A stretch of DNA of 9,389 nucleotides from Anaerolineae bacterium (lineage in GTDB: Bacteria > Chloroflexota > Anaerolineae > UBA4142): assembly GCA_026417715.1 (NCBI GenBank), contig JAOACU010000098.1:1-9389 (forward strand), in the 5' to 3' direction. The notes below the pieces were generated by a model. The model was given only the letters and a program-made list of their open reading frames with translations, did no database searches and had not been told where the DNA came from. Position numbers and translations under genes: made by a program. This document shows, in pieces, positions 1-6,031 of this stretch (the stretch's first letter is position 1; each line of letters starts with the position of its first letter).

Positions 1-1161
1 TCGTTCGTTCTGTGGTCGGTCGGAGGGTTGGAAACGCCGTTGTTCGCGTTCTTGATTTTCGTCGGCGCGTTGCTGTATGTGCGCGAACAGGACGAAGGTC
101 GAAGGACGAAAGACGAAGGTTCGTCCTTTGCCTTTCGTCTTTCGTCTTTTCCCGTCAGCGGAATTTTCTTTGCACTCGCCGCGATGACGCGTCCAGAAGG
201 CGCGCTGGTTTTTGCAATCACCGTCGCGCATCAAGCCGCGTGGCGTGTCCTTGCCGAGCGTCGTCTCTTCACCTTGCGCGACCTTGCGCGCATTTTCGCG
301 TTCGCCGCGATTTTTGTGCCGTACTGGTTGGGACGTTGGTGGTACTACAAATCATTTTTGCCCAACACGTTCCACGCCAAGGTCGCCGCGTCGGGTCCAG
401 CCGCGCAAATCGAACGCGGTTGGCGACATCTCGCGCAGTTCATCGGTGTACATCTCAGTTGGGTTGTTGTTTTACCTCCTATCGTGGCAATCCTCACGGC
501 ACTACGGTCATCGGTCATCGGGCGCCAGTCATTCTGGAGCACCTACTTTGCCGCGCTTATCATCCCGTACGTCGCCTACATCGTTTACGTAGGCGGTGAT
601 TGGTCAGTTGGACGATTCTTCGCGCCATTGTTGCCATTTTTCTACATCCTGCTTTCCACAGGTTTGGAAAACTTGTGGAAATGGTTTAATCTTCGCGCGC
701 GTCGAATCGAATTGTTGGCAAGCGCGCTACTTGTCGGAACGATATGGTTGGCGTCATCGTGGAACGGCGAGTATGGCATCTACATTCGCAGTTTCGATGC
801 CGCGCGCGCGACTAGAGCGCGTGTGACGATGGGACAATGGCTCAACGCCAACGTGCCGCGTGGCACGTTGATCGCGGTAGATGCCGCTGGGCAAGTACCG
901 TACTTTGCCGAGTTGCCGGCGATTGATATGTTCGGCATCAACGATTTGCACATCGGGCGGCTAAACGTCGCCACATTGGGCCAAGGCACACCAGGTCACG
1001 AAAAATTCGACTTGATTTATGTGATCACGCGCCAACCCGAGTACATCGTAATTTTTGGAAACGCGCTAGACAATGTGAAAGAATACGAACGCGCGCCAAT
1101 CGAATGGACCAACGATCCTGCTTTGCAAAAATTTCTGACCTTGTATCGGCGCAGGAGGTAA
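1..1161 (+). CDS. GT-C type membrane glycosyltransferase, 5'-truncated
   Basis: The frame is open from base 1, so this is the C-terminal 386 residues of a longer protein; the internal TTG at 28 is not a real start. Visible motifs fit polytopic glycosyltransferases that use lipid-linked sugars (GT39/ArnT-like or AftB-like): GGLETPLF at residues 8-15, TRPEG at 63-67, PNTFHAKV at 121-128, GGDW at 198-201 followed by a GRFFAPLLP helix, and a soluble tail with DMFGINDLHIG at 309-319. About six or seven hydrophobic helices are readable. The likely role is transfer of a sugar to an envelope glycan or lipid at the outer face of the membrane; donor and acceptor cannot be told. Residues 31-51 are encoded by a heptamer repeat lying in the loop before the TRPEG helix, and a second repeat covers residues 168-177. 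The gene ends 3 bases before the DUF2905 gene and carries that gene's Shine-Dalgarno sequence. The class is fairly sure, the substrate is not. Confidence 0.82.
   Translation, partial: SFVLWSVGGLETPLFAFLIFVGALLYVREQDEGRRTKDEGSSFAFRLSSFPVSGIFFALAAMTRPEGALVFAITVAHQAAWRVLAERRLFTLRDLARIFAFAAIFVPYWLGRWWYYKSFLPNTFHAKVAASGPAAQIERGWRHLAQFIGVHLSWVVVLPPIVAILTALRSSVIGRQSFWSTYFAALIIPYVAYIVYVGGDWSVGRFFAPLLPFFYILLSTGLENLWKWFNLRARRIELLASALLVGTIWLASSWNGEYGIYIRSFDAARATRARVTMGQWLNANVPRGTLIAVDAAGQVPYFAELPAIDMFGINDLHIGRLNVATLGQGTPGHEKFDLIYVITRQPEYIVIFGNALDNVKEYERAPIEWTNDPALQKFLTLYRRRR
91..153 (+). repeat. Heptamer inverted repeat, GACGAAR family, inside a gene
   Basis: Four direct heptamers of GACGAAG/GACGAAA type (91-118) are followed by a centre unit (119-125) and inverted TTTCGTC-type units up to about 153. 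The 7-bp phase holds throughout, giving nine units or 63 bp; the last unit is degenerate, so the right edge is approximate. It is read in frame by the glycosyltransferase as a charged then Ser/Phe-rich loop, residues 31-51, with no stop codon. The same family recurs at 5486-5548 and 7708-7770. Confidence 0.88.
503..530 (+). repeat. Four ATCGGTC-type heptamers inside a gene
   Basis: Four units in 7-bp phase (TACGGTC, ATCGGTC, ATCGGGC, GCCAGTC) lie in the glycosyltransferase at residues 168-177, a loop between two membrane helices. The core unit is the same as in the right arm of the repeat at 9252-9328. It is short, and chance cannot be excluded. Confidence 0.55.
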
Positions 1162-1164
1162 CGA

Positions 1165-1389
1165 ATGGAAGAACTCGGCAAGATGATGCTTTTGTTTGGA
1201 GCAATCTTTTTGCTCATCGGTGCAATGATCGTACTATTCAGCAAACTCACAGGACTGGGACGATTGCCCGGTGATATTCTTATCCAAACCGGTAACATCT
1301 CTTGCTTTTTTCCGATTGTTTCCTCGATTTTGCTCAGTATCATCCTCACAATTCTCTTGAACATCATTTTGCGTGTGCTCAACCGATAA
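1165..1389 (+). CDS. DUF2905 family small membrane protein
   Basis: The 74-residue protein has two hydrophobic helices (about residues 8-26 and 47-70) joined by the characteristic GLGRLPGDI segment at 30-38, followed by an aromatic/proline turn (FFP) and a run rich in Leu, Ile and Ser. Length and layout match DUF2905 proteins, whose function is unknown. The ATG at 1165 is supported by the AGGAGG sequence in the last codons of the upstream gene, which lies 3 bases away, so the two genes are probably co-transcribed and perhaps translationally coupled. The DnaA-box region begins just downstream. No hairpin terminator is visible after the stop. Confidence 0.9.
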   Translation: MEELGKMMLLFGAIFLLIGAMIVLFSKLTGLGRLPGDILIQTGNISCFFPIVSSILLSIILTILLNIILRVLNR

Positions 1390-1677
1390 GCACATCGTTT
1401 CTCACTGCAGTTTAGTTTTATCTGACTAGTCGTCGTAGTAAGTGGGGATATGTGTAAACGGAGAACACTTGTACCAAACGATTCGATATTTAGTTGACCA
1501 ATCGAAAAACTGGTCTGGATTTAGTGGAGGGCAGATAACCGTCTTTCCAAAGGTAGTGTGAATTCGTGGGGATAGAATTTTACAGTTTTCCACAAGCCAT
1601 TTTGGGAATGGAGGACTATCCAACTGATTGTGGTTTACTTGCGATAGGGCACAATTTGTGGTCAAAGTAGTGCCGAG

Positions 1678-1756
1678 TTATCCCCATAAACGTCATTTTA
1701 TCCCCAATAATTGGCTAGTTATCCACAAATCCACACACTTTTCCACATGTGAATAA
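1678..1756. promoter_or_regulatory. DnaA-box cluster
   Basis: Five 9-mers occur in 79 bp: TTATCCCCA at 1678-1686 and at 1698-1706, the perfect consensus TTATCCACA at 1719-1727, TTTTCCACA at 1739-1747, and TTATTCACA on the minus strand at 1748-1756, which fits TTATNCACA. The last two abut head to head. A sixth weak site, AAATCCACA, overlaps at 1727-1735. This is the likely core DnaA binding region of the origin. Confidence 0.88.
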
Positions 1757-1794
1757 GTCGAGGGTTTACCATAAAATAACAGGTACAGAATCGG

Positions 1795-1833
1795 AAAAAA
1801 GAAAAACTCCAAAGCGCATCGGCTTTGGAGTTT
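1795..1833 (-). terminator. Rho-independent terminator of dnaA
   Basis: A 12-bp perfect stem (1804-1815 with 1822-1833) encloses a 6-base loop. Read on the minus strand it is followed by a T-rich tract interrupted by one C (1795-1806). It begins 13 bases past the dnaA stop codon and would stop dnaA transcripts before they enter the DnaA-box cluster. Confidence 0.9.
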
Positions 1834-1846
1834 CTGTGTCTGTGGA

Positions 1847-3205
1847 TTATTGCTTGTAAAGTCGTTCACGGATGGCAAGAAATTCGCGTCGCCGTTGATC
1901 ATTCGCTTCGATTTCTTCTTTCATTTTTTCGTGAGCATACAGCACGGTGGTATGGTCACGCCCTCCCAATGCCTCACCGATTTGTGGTAGCGATACGCCC
2001 ATCTCTTCGCGCAGGATGTACATTGCCATTTGACGCGGCAGCACAACCTCTTTGCTACGACTCCGCCCGGTCAAGTCATTCAGATCAACGTGATAGTAAT
2101 CCGCAATCACATTCAAGACTTGTTCGATTGTCAGCGGTTGTTGGCGTACAATGTCTTGCAAAACGTTTATCGCTAGTTCAGGCGAAAGAGGGGTTTGCAT
2201 CAATTTGGCATGACCCAACACGCGAATGAGCGCGCCTTCCAGTTCACGAATATTCGTCTGAACTTTGTGGGCGATCAGGTCAATCACTTCGTTGGGTACA
2301 GCAATGCCGATAGCGTCGGCTTTGGCGCGCAAGATAGCGATGCGCATTTCCAAATCTGGTGGCTGAATATCCGTGATCATTCCACCTTCAAAGCGCGAGC
2401 GCACGCGATCTTCCAGGGTGGGAATGGCGCGCGGCGGACGATCCGATGAAATGACGATTTGTTTGTTTGCCGAGTACAGATGATTGAACGTGTGGAAGAA
2501 TTCTTCTTGCGTGGCTTCTTTGCCCCCGATGAATTGAATGTCGTCAATCAACAACACATCAATCTCGCGATACGTGCGGCGGAATTCATCGGTCGTTTGA
2601 TTGCGAATGGCATTGATCAGGTCGTTGGTGAACGTTTCAGACGAAACGTACAACACGCGACGCCAGCGCACGTTGGGATGCTGACCAAGCGCGTGCAAGA
2701 GGTGGGTCTTGCCCAAGCCGGTGCCACCATACACAAACAAGGGATTGTACGATTCGCCAGGATGTTCGGCGACCGCGAGCATTGCCGCGTGCGCCAACCG
2801 ATTGGAATTGCCCACGATGAACGTCTCGAAGGTGTACTTGGGATTGAGTGGCGTTGGGCGCGCGCGATATTCTTCCTCGCGCAGCGAATGTGGTTTGGTA
2901 CTCGCAAAGGGTTCGGCGAGTAGTGTGGGCGCGGATGCCGATGGTTTTTCAGCACCGTTTTTGTCTTTCACGACGTAATACACTTGAACGGTTCGTCCAA
3001 CGATGCCGGTGACTGTGCGCAAGATCGTCGTATGCAAACGATTTTCCAACCACTCTTTGGCGTACGGACTGTGTACGCCAACGGTCATTTCGCCATCTCG
3101 ATACGAGATCGCGTGCGTGGGGCGCACCCATGTATCGAAGGTGGCTTTGGGCATCTGGAGTTGTAATTCACCCAGCGTGGCATGCCAGATTTCGTTTGCG
3201 TTCAT
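1847..3205 (-). CDS. dnaA: Chromosomal replication initiator protein DnaA
   Basis: DnaA binds 9-mer boxes at oriC as an ATP-dependent filament and opens the duplex so that the replicative helicase can load. All four domains are present in 452 residues, the usual length. Domain I starts MNANEIWHATLGELQLQ; domain II is a short linker at about 80-115; the AAA+ domain III has Walker A GGTGLGKT (160-167), Walker B LLIDD (218-222), the SSDRPP sensor 1 region, RVRSRFEGG with the arginine finger, and NIRELEGAL at sensor 2; domain IV ends with the signature GGRDHTTVLYAHEKM (about 414-428). I chose the ATG at 3205 over one five codons upstream (3220), because GAGGT lies 5 bases before it and homologues start at this residue; the upstream ATG has no Shine-Dalgarno sequence. 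No dnaN follows. DnaA-box-like sites on both sides of the gene suggest autoregulation as well as origin function. Confidence 0.98.
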   Translation of the reverse strand: MNANEIWHATLGELQLQMPKATFDTWVRPTHAISYRDGEMTVGVHSPYAKEWLENRLHTTILRTVTGIVGRTVQVYYVVKDKNGAEKPSASAPTLLAEPFASTKPHSLREEEYRARPTPLNPKYTFETFIVGNSNRLAHAAMLAVAEHPGESYNPLFVYGGTGLGKTHLLHALGQHPNVRWRRVLYVSSETFTNDLINAIRNQTTDEFRRTYREIDVLLIDDIQFIGGKEATQEEFFHTFNHLYSANKQIVISSDRPPRAIPTLEDRVRSRFEGGMITDIQPPDLEMRIAILRAKADAIGIAVPNEVIDLIAHKVQTNIRELEGALIRVLGHAKLMQTPLSPELAINVLQDIVRQQPLTIEQVLNVIADYYHVDLNDLTGRSRSKEVVLPRQMAMYILREEMGVSLPQIGEALGGRDHTTVLYAHEKMKEEIEANDQRRREFLAIRERLYKQ

Positions 3206-3265
3206 AGTGACCTCGATCATAAGTTCAAATCGGCAAAAATTTTTCAGGGAATTACGTGCCGCGCC

Positions 3266-3294
3266 ATTTTAACAGAGGTTTATGGCGCGTGCAA
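3266..3294 (-). promoter_or_regulatory. Predicted sigma-70 promoter of dnaA
   Basis: On the minus strand TTGCAC (3289-3294) and TAAAAT (3266-3271) are separated by exactly 17 bp. Transcription would start near 3259, leaving a leader of about 54 bases before the ATG at 3205. The -10 matches 5 of 6 consensus bases and the -35 only 3 of 6. Confidence 0.55.
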
Positions 3295-3532
3295 GAGTTT
3301 TACCTTAAAAAAGAAAAACGCGCGCTGCCTTTTTAAGATTTACAAAAAATATCTTGGCTTGTCGCATTGACGCGCGCATAGAACATTTTTCTGTGGAGAG
3401 TACGTGCATAATCATCGAACATTCGATTCTGTCTCTAAAGTGTACACAAAATATTGTGGTCATTATTTACGCACACCACAACAATAGTGAATAACATTGT
3501 GGAAAGATGTGGGAAGATTGTGGAAATTGTGT
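3295..3532. other. AT-rich gap with degenerate DnaA-box-like repeats
   Basis: No gene is credible here. An AT-rich part (about 3301-3355) has complementary ends CTTAAAAA and TTTTTAAG. Further right are TGTGG-type words: 3393-3397, 3455-3463, and three units at 3498-3506, 3508-3516 and 3519-3527 (TGTGGAAAG, TGTGGGAAG, TGTGGAAAT), spaced 10 and 11 bp apart and so on one face of the helix. AGTGAATAA at 3486-3494 is one mismatch from TTATTCACA read on the minus strand. Most other sites carry two or three mismatches to the DnaA consensus, so they are weak candidates: a second origin half, a dnaA control site, or an operator for the gene at 3547. Confidence 0.5.
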
Positions 3533-3538
3533 TATAAT
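3533..3538 (+). promoter_or_regulatory. -10 box of a probable leaderless promoter
   Basis: A perfect TATAAT ends 8 bases before the ATG at 3547, so transcription should begin at or within about two bases of the start codon. There is no Shine-Dalgarno sequence. The -35 position at 17-bp spacing (3510-3515) is poor and lies inside the TGTGG repeats, which may mean that a bound regulator affects this promoter. Confidence 0.65.
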
Positions 3539-3546
3539 CTCGCCCA

Positions 3547-5487
3547 ATGTTGAAACGTCTCTTGCTTTTACTTATTTTTATCCTTAGCGGTATTGTCGCG
3601 GCGTTGATTTATTTTGCTTTCGACACGCGTCAATTAACTGGTATGGTCATTGACGCCGTTCTGCATTCACCGATTTCCGATGCGCGACTCGTCATTGCCA
3701 ATCAAATCGTAACGACGAACACGCGCGGTGAGTATGTGGTGAAAATTCCACGCGGCATTCATTCTCTTCGCGTGGAAGCGGATGGGTACCTGCCACTTGA
3801 TACCCAAGTGAACGGTGACGATCTCTTTATGCGCGCGTTTGCACTTGATCTAGCGTTGGAACAAAATCGCGTGACCCTAATCGTGCGCGATGCGGAGACG
3901 CGGCAACCGCTCCCCAACGTTCAAGTGACGATTGGCACACAAACTGTGTCAAGCGATAACACAGGGCGCATCGAGGCGCGTCATGTAAAAAAGAACACGC
4001 CGATCACTGCGCAAGCACCGGGGTATCAACCACTCGTGTTATCTTTCGATGGACAAACAGATATCGAATTGGCACTGCTACCCAGTACACTTACAGTCAC
4101 GGTGCTTGATCAGTACACCCAACAACCGATTCGTGATGCCCAAGTTCAAGCCGATGCGTTGAAAGCGACGAGCGATGCCAATGGCATCGCGACGTTGCGT
4201 CGCATCAAGCCCGGCGCAAATGTTCGCGTCACGGCGTCGGGATACGATAGCGCGGGCGCACCTTTTCTTGGCAATGATCTCCGCATCGCCCTGCGACCGA
4301 ATACGTTGGAAGGTATCGTCACCGATGCCACGACGGGACAACCGATTAGTGGAACGTTGGTCTATCTGGGCAATACCATCGTCACTACCAACGCGCGCGG
4401 CGCGTATCGTTTGGAGAATGTGCCGCCGCAAGCCAAGTTGATGTTCAAGGCGGCAGGGTATCAAAAAATCCAAGTGGCAGTCGGTAACACTACGCGTCGT
4501 GATGTGGCGTTGACGCCGTTCATCGTCAAAGGTGTACGTGTTCCATTTGCCGCTTCGATGGAGCAGGTGCGTGATTTGTTCGCGCTCGTTGCCCAAACCG
4601 AGTTGAACGCGCTGGTCGTTGATGTGAAATCAGAGCGCGGACGCATCGCTTGGGCAAGTTCTGTACCTTTGGCTAAACAAATTGGTGCGTATTCTACGTT
4701 AGGTGTTGATTTAGATGTTATCATCGAACAGTGTCGTACACAACAGGTGTACTGCATCGCGCGATTACCGGTGTTTCAGGATACGTTATTAGCCACTCAG
4801 CGTCCCGCGCAAGCCGTTCGCTACCCCAATGGCACAGTGTTTTTTGAAAATGGTGGTACGGCATGGCTCAATCCATTTGTGCAAGAAAATTGGAACTATG
4901 TGATTGCACTCGCCAAAGAAATCGCGGCGATGGGTTTTGATGAGATTCAATTCGATTACGTGCGTTTTCCGGGAATGGCAGGAAATTTTGCCTGGGGCGC
5001 GGAATACAACGCAGAGACGCGCGTTGCCACGATTGCGGGATTCTTGGCGCGTGCCCAAAAAGAATTGCGTCCCACCGGCGTTTTCATCTCTGCCGATGTG
5101 TTCGGTTTGACGACGGCAACGGATGACGATCAACACACCGGGCAACGCTTGCGCGATTTAGGACCGTACGTGGATTATCTTTGCCCAATGGTGTACCCCG
5201 ATACGTGGGTGAATGCCGCGACACTTTTGACGCGCGGTTTGCAAATCAAAAATTGCACGGAGGCGATTCAGTGTCCTTACGAAGTAGTAGCGCACAGTTA
5301 CCAACGCGCCATCGAAAAAACATCAACCAAAGTGCGTTTGTGGATACAAGCGTACCCAGGGCGCGGCAATTTTGGTGTACCCCAATATCGGTTGCAGAAA
5401 AAAGCCGCGATGGATGTGGGTAGTTGGGGCTGGATGTTCTGGAGCGCGAGTGGAACCTACGATCCCAAGATTTTCGATGCCAAGTGA
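3547..5487 (+). CDS. Membrane-anchored DUF4015 glycoside-hydrolase-like protein
   Basis: The 646-residue protein begins with a signal anchor (KR at 3-4, hydrophobic to about 25) with no clear cleavage site or lipobox, so it is probably tethered outside the membrane. Four tandem carboxypeptidase-regulatory-like beta-sandwich modules follow, at about 30-105, 108-178, 181-250 and 252-326; each has a V.D..T.QPI..A.V-like start, a T..NG.Y turn and a final V.A.GY. From about 329 the protein matches the DUF4015 putative glycosyl hydrolase family, a TIM-barrel fold: VVDVKSERG, GFDEIQFDYVRFPG with D465, E466 and D470, SADVFG with D517, PMVYP at 547-551, and LWIQAYPG near 598-605. The acidic residues on predicted strand ends are candidate catalytic groups. 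The substrate is unknown; a cell-wall or exopolysaccharide glycan is a reasonable guess. The gene stands alone on its strand, and its stop touches a heptamer hairpin at 5486. Confidence 0.88.
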   Translation: MLKRLLLLLIFILSGIVAALIYFAFDTRQLTGMVIDAVLHSPISDARLVIANQIVTTNTRGEYVVKIPRGIHSLRVEADGYLPLDTQVNGDDLFMRAFALDLALEQNRVTLIVRDAETRQPLPNVQVTIGTQTVSSDNTGRIEARHVKKNTPITAQAPGYQPLVLSFDGQTDIELALLPSTLTVTVLDQYTQQPIRDAQVQADALKATSDANGIATLRRIKPGANVRVTASGYDSAGAPFLGNDLRIALRPNTLEGIVTDATTGQPISGTLVYLGNTIVTTNARGAYRLENVPPQAKLMFKAAGYQKIQVAVGNTTRRDVALTPFIVKGVRVPFAASMEQVRDLFALVAQTELNALVVDVKSERGRIAWASSVPLAKQIGAYSTLGVDLDVIIEQCRTQQVYCIARLPVFQDTLLATQRPAQAVRYPNGTVFFENGGTAWLNPFVQENWNYVIALAKEIAAMGFDEIQFDYVRFPGMAGNFAWGAEYNAETRVATIAGFLARAQKELRPTGVFISADVFGLTTATDDDQHTGQRLRDLGPYVDYLCPMVYPDTWVNAATLLTRGLQIKNCTEAIQCPYEVVAHSYQRAIEKTSTKVRLWIQAYPGRGNFGVPQYRLQKKAAMDVGSWGWMFWSASGTYDPKIFDAK

Positions 5488-5548
5488 CCAACGACGAAAG
5501 ACGAAGGACGAAAGTTATCTTTCGTCCTTCGTCTTTTGCTAAGCGGAT
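5486..5548. repeat. Heptamer inverted repeat, GACGAAR family, between convergent genes
   Basis: The units run in 7-bp phase from a degenerate GACCAAC at 5486, through three GACGAAA/GACGAAG units, a centre at 5514-5520, and inverted TTCGTCC and TTCGTCT units; the right flank decays after 5534. If the degenerate end units are counted, the length is nine heptamers. It overlaps the last two bases of the upstream TGA stop and the stop of the minus-strand gene at 5539. Confidence 0.85.
5497..5536. terminator. Likely bidirectional terminator hairpin
   Basis: A perfect 18-bp stem (5497-5514 with 5519-5536) closes a TTAT loop between two convergent stop codons, 9 bases from the plus-strand stop and 2 from the minus-strand stop. 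The stem is part of the heptamer repeat. There is only a short T run on either strand, so termination efficiency is uncertain, but position and stability suit both genes. Confidence 0.6.
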
Positions 5549-5964
5549 TCAAACGGTACGATACCGTTTTCGATTTGCGCGCCCATCAGCACGCGCAGGA
5601 TGCCCATCGGCGTACTCTTACGGACGCGTTGATGCAACTGTTCAGGGGACATTGGCTGGTTGCCGTTTGCCAAGAGCGCGCGAAAGAGCGCAGTGGTGAG
5701 GGGAGTGGCAGGGGTGATAAAGTTCGATTGGTGTCCGCAGTGATCCATCAAACATTCCCACAGCGCGTCCACACGTTTTACTTCGCCAGTCTGTGGATCC
5801 ACGCGGTCCACCAGGCGCGCATCGGCAGGTGTGGGGTAGAGCGCGCGACACGTATCGCACAATGCCGCGTGCATTTCGGCGCGCAAGTCGCGCCCGTGCT
5901 TTTCGAACCAGGTCACGTCAATATGAAAAAGGGTCTTGGTATCGGGGCGAAGAACGGAAGGCAT
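5539..5964 (-). CDS. Conserved hypothetical protein, cysteine-containing, 141 aa
   Basis: I do not know a function for this protein; I recall similar proteins in Chloroflexota. The N-terminal half has a CDTC pair (Cys 36 and 39) and then ALWECLMDHCGHQS with two more Cys and a His, which could form a zinc site, with the charged segment DRVDPQTGEVKRVDALWE between them. The last 50 residues (TTALFRALLANGNQPMSPEQLHQRV through ILRVLMGAQIENGIVPF) look like a small helix-turn-helix or winged-helix fold. The ATG at 5964 is bounded by an in-frame TGA a few codons upstream, inside the repeat, and has no obvious Shine-Dalgarno sequence. It follows the 519-residue gene by 64 bases on the same strand and probably shares its transcript. 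A DNA-binding or nucleoprotein role is possible but is inference only. Confidence 0.8.
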   Translation of the reverse strand: MPSVLRPDTKTLFHIDVTWFEKHGRDLRAEMHAALCDTCRALYPTPADARLVDRVDPQTGEVKRVDALWECLMDHCGHQSNFITPATPLTTALFRALLANGNQPMSPEQLHQRVRKSTPMGILRVLMGAQIENGIVPFESA

Positions 5965-5968
5965 AAAG

Positions 5969-6031
5969 TTAGTAATCAGTGTTCAGTGGTTAGTGTTCAG
6001 TATTCAGTGTTCAGTGTTTGGTGTTCAGTTA
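5969..6031. repeat. Nine direct TCAGTGT-type heptamers
   Basis: Exactly nine units in perfect 7-bp phase fill 63 bp, with consensus TCAGTGT; five units match it or differ at one base (5976-5989 and 5997-6017) and the rest differ at one to three bases. Unlike the GACGAAR copies it has no inverted arm. It occupies nearly the whole gap between two minus-strand genes, and its last unit (TCAGTTA) contains the stop codon of the upstream gene. Confidence 0.93.

Larger units (their letters stand above)
1390..1846. other. Probable chromosomal replication origin (oriC)
   Basis: This stretch has no convincing gene and is much richer in A+T than the coding sequence around it. It lies at the 3' end of dnaA and contains several DnaA-box-like 9-mers: TTTTCCACA at 1586-1594, a dense cluster at 1678-1756, and TAATCCACA (minus strand) at 1841-1849 over the dnaA stop. 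Weaker TATCCCCA-like sites on the minus strand occur at 1443-1451 and 1567-1575. The AT-rich part at about 1757-1806, next to the strongest boxes, is a candidate unwinding element. dnaA proximity plus clustered boxes is the standard bacterial origin signature; activity is inferred. Confidence 0.8.

Noticed and set aside
12..599. A 195-codon plus-strand open frame in another phase of the first gene.
   Set aside because: The Arg/Cys-rich product has no fold pattern, while the overlapping frame shows glycosyltransferase motifs.
1404..1411. ACTGCAGT palindrome after the DUF2905 gene as a terminator.
   Set aside because: It is only 8 bp without a loop or a following T run, so it cannot act as a rho-independent terminator.
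1426..1665. A 79-codon minus-strand open frame in the origin region.
   Set aside because: It would start with TTG without a Shine-Dalgarno sequence, lies in AT-rich DNA among DnaA-box-like sites, and its protein has no recognisable motif.
3218..3220. Upstream ATG of dnaA as the start codon.
   Set aside because: It has no Shine-Dalgarno sequence, while the ATG at 3205 has GAGGT at good spacing and gives the usual DnaA N terminus.
5969..6031. Possible CRISPR array.
   Set aside because: The units are 7 bp and contiguous, with no spacers and no cas genes nearby.
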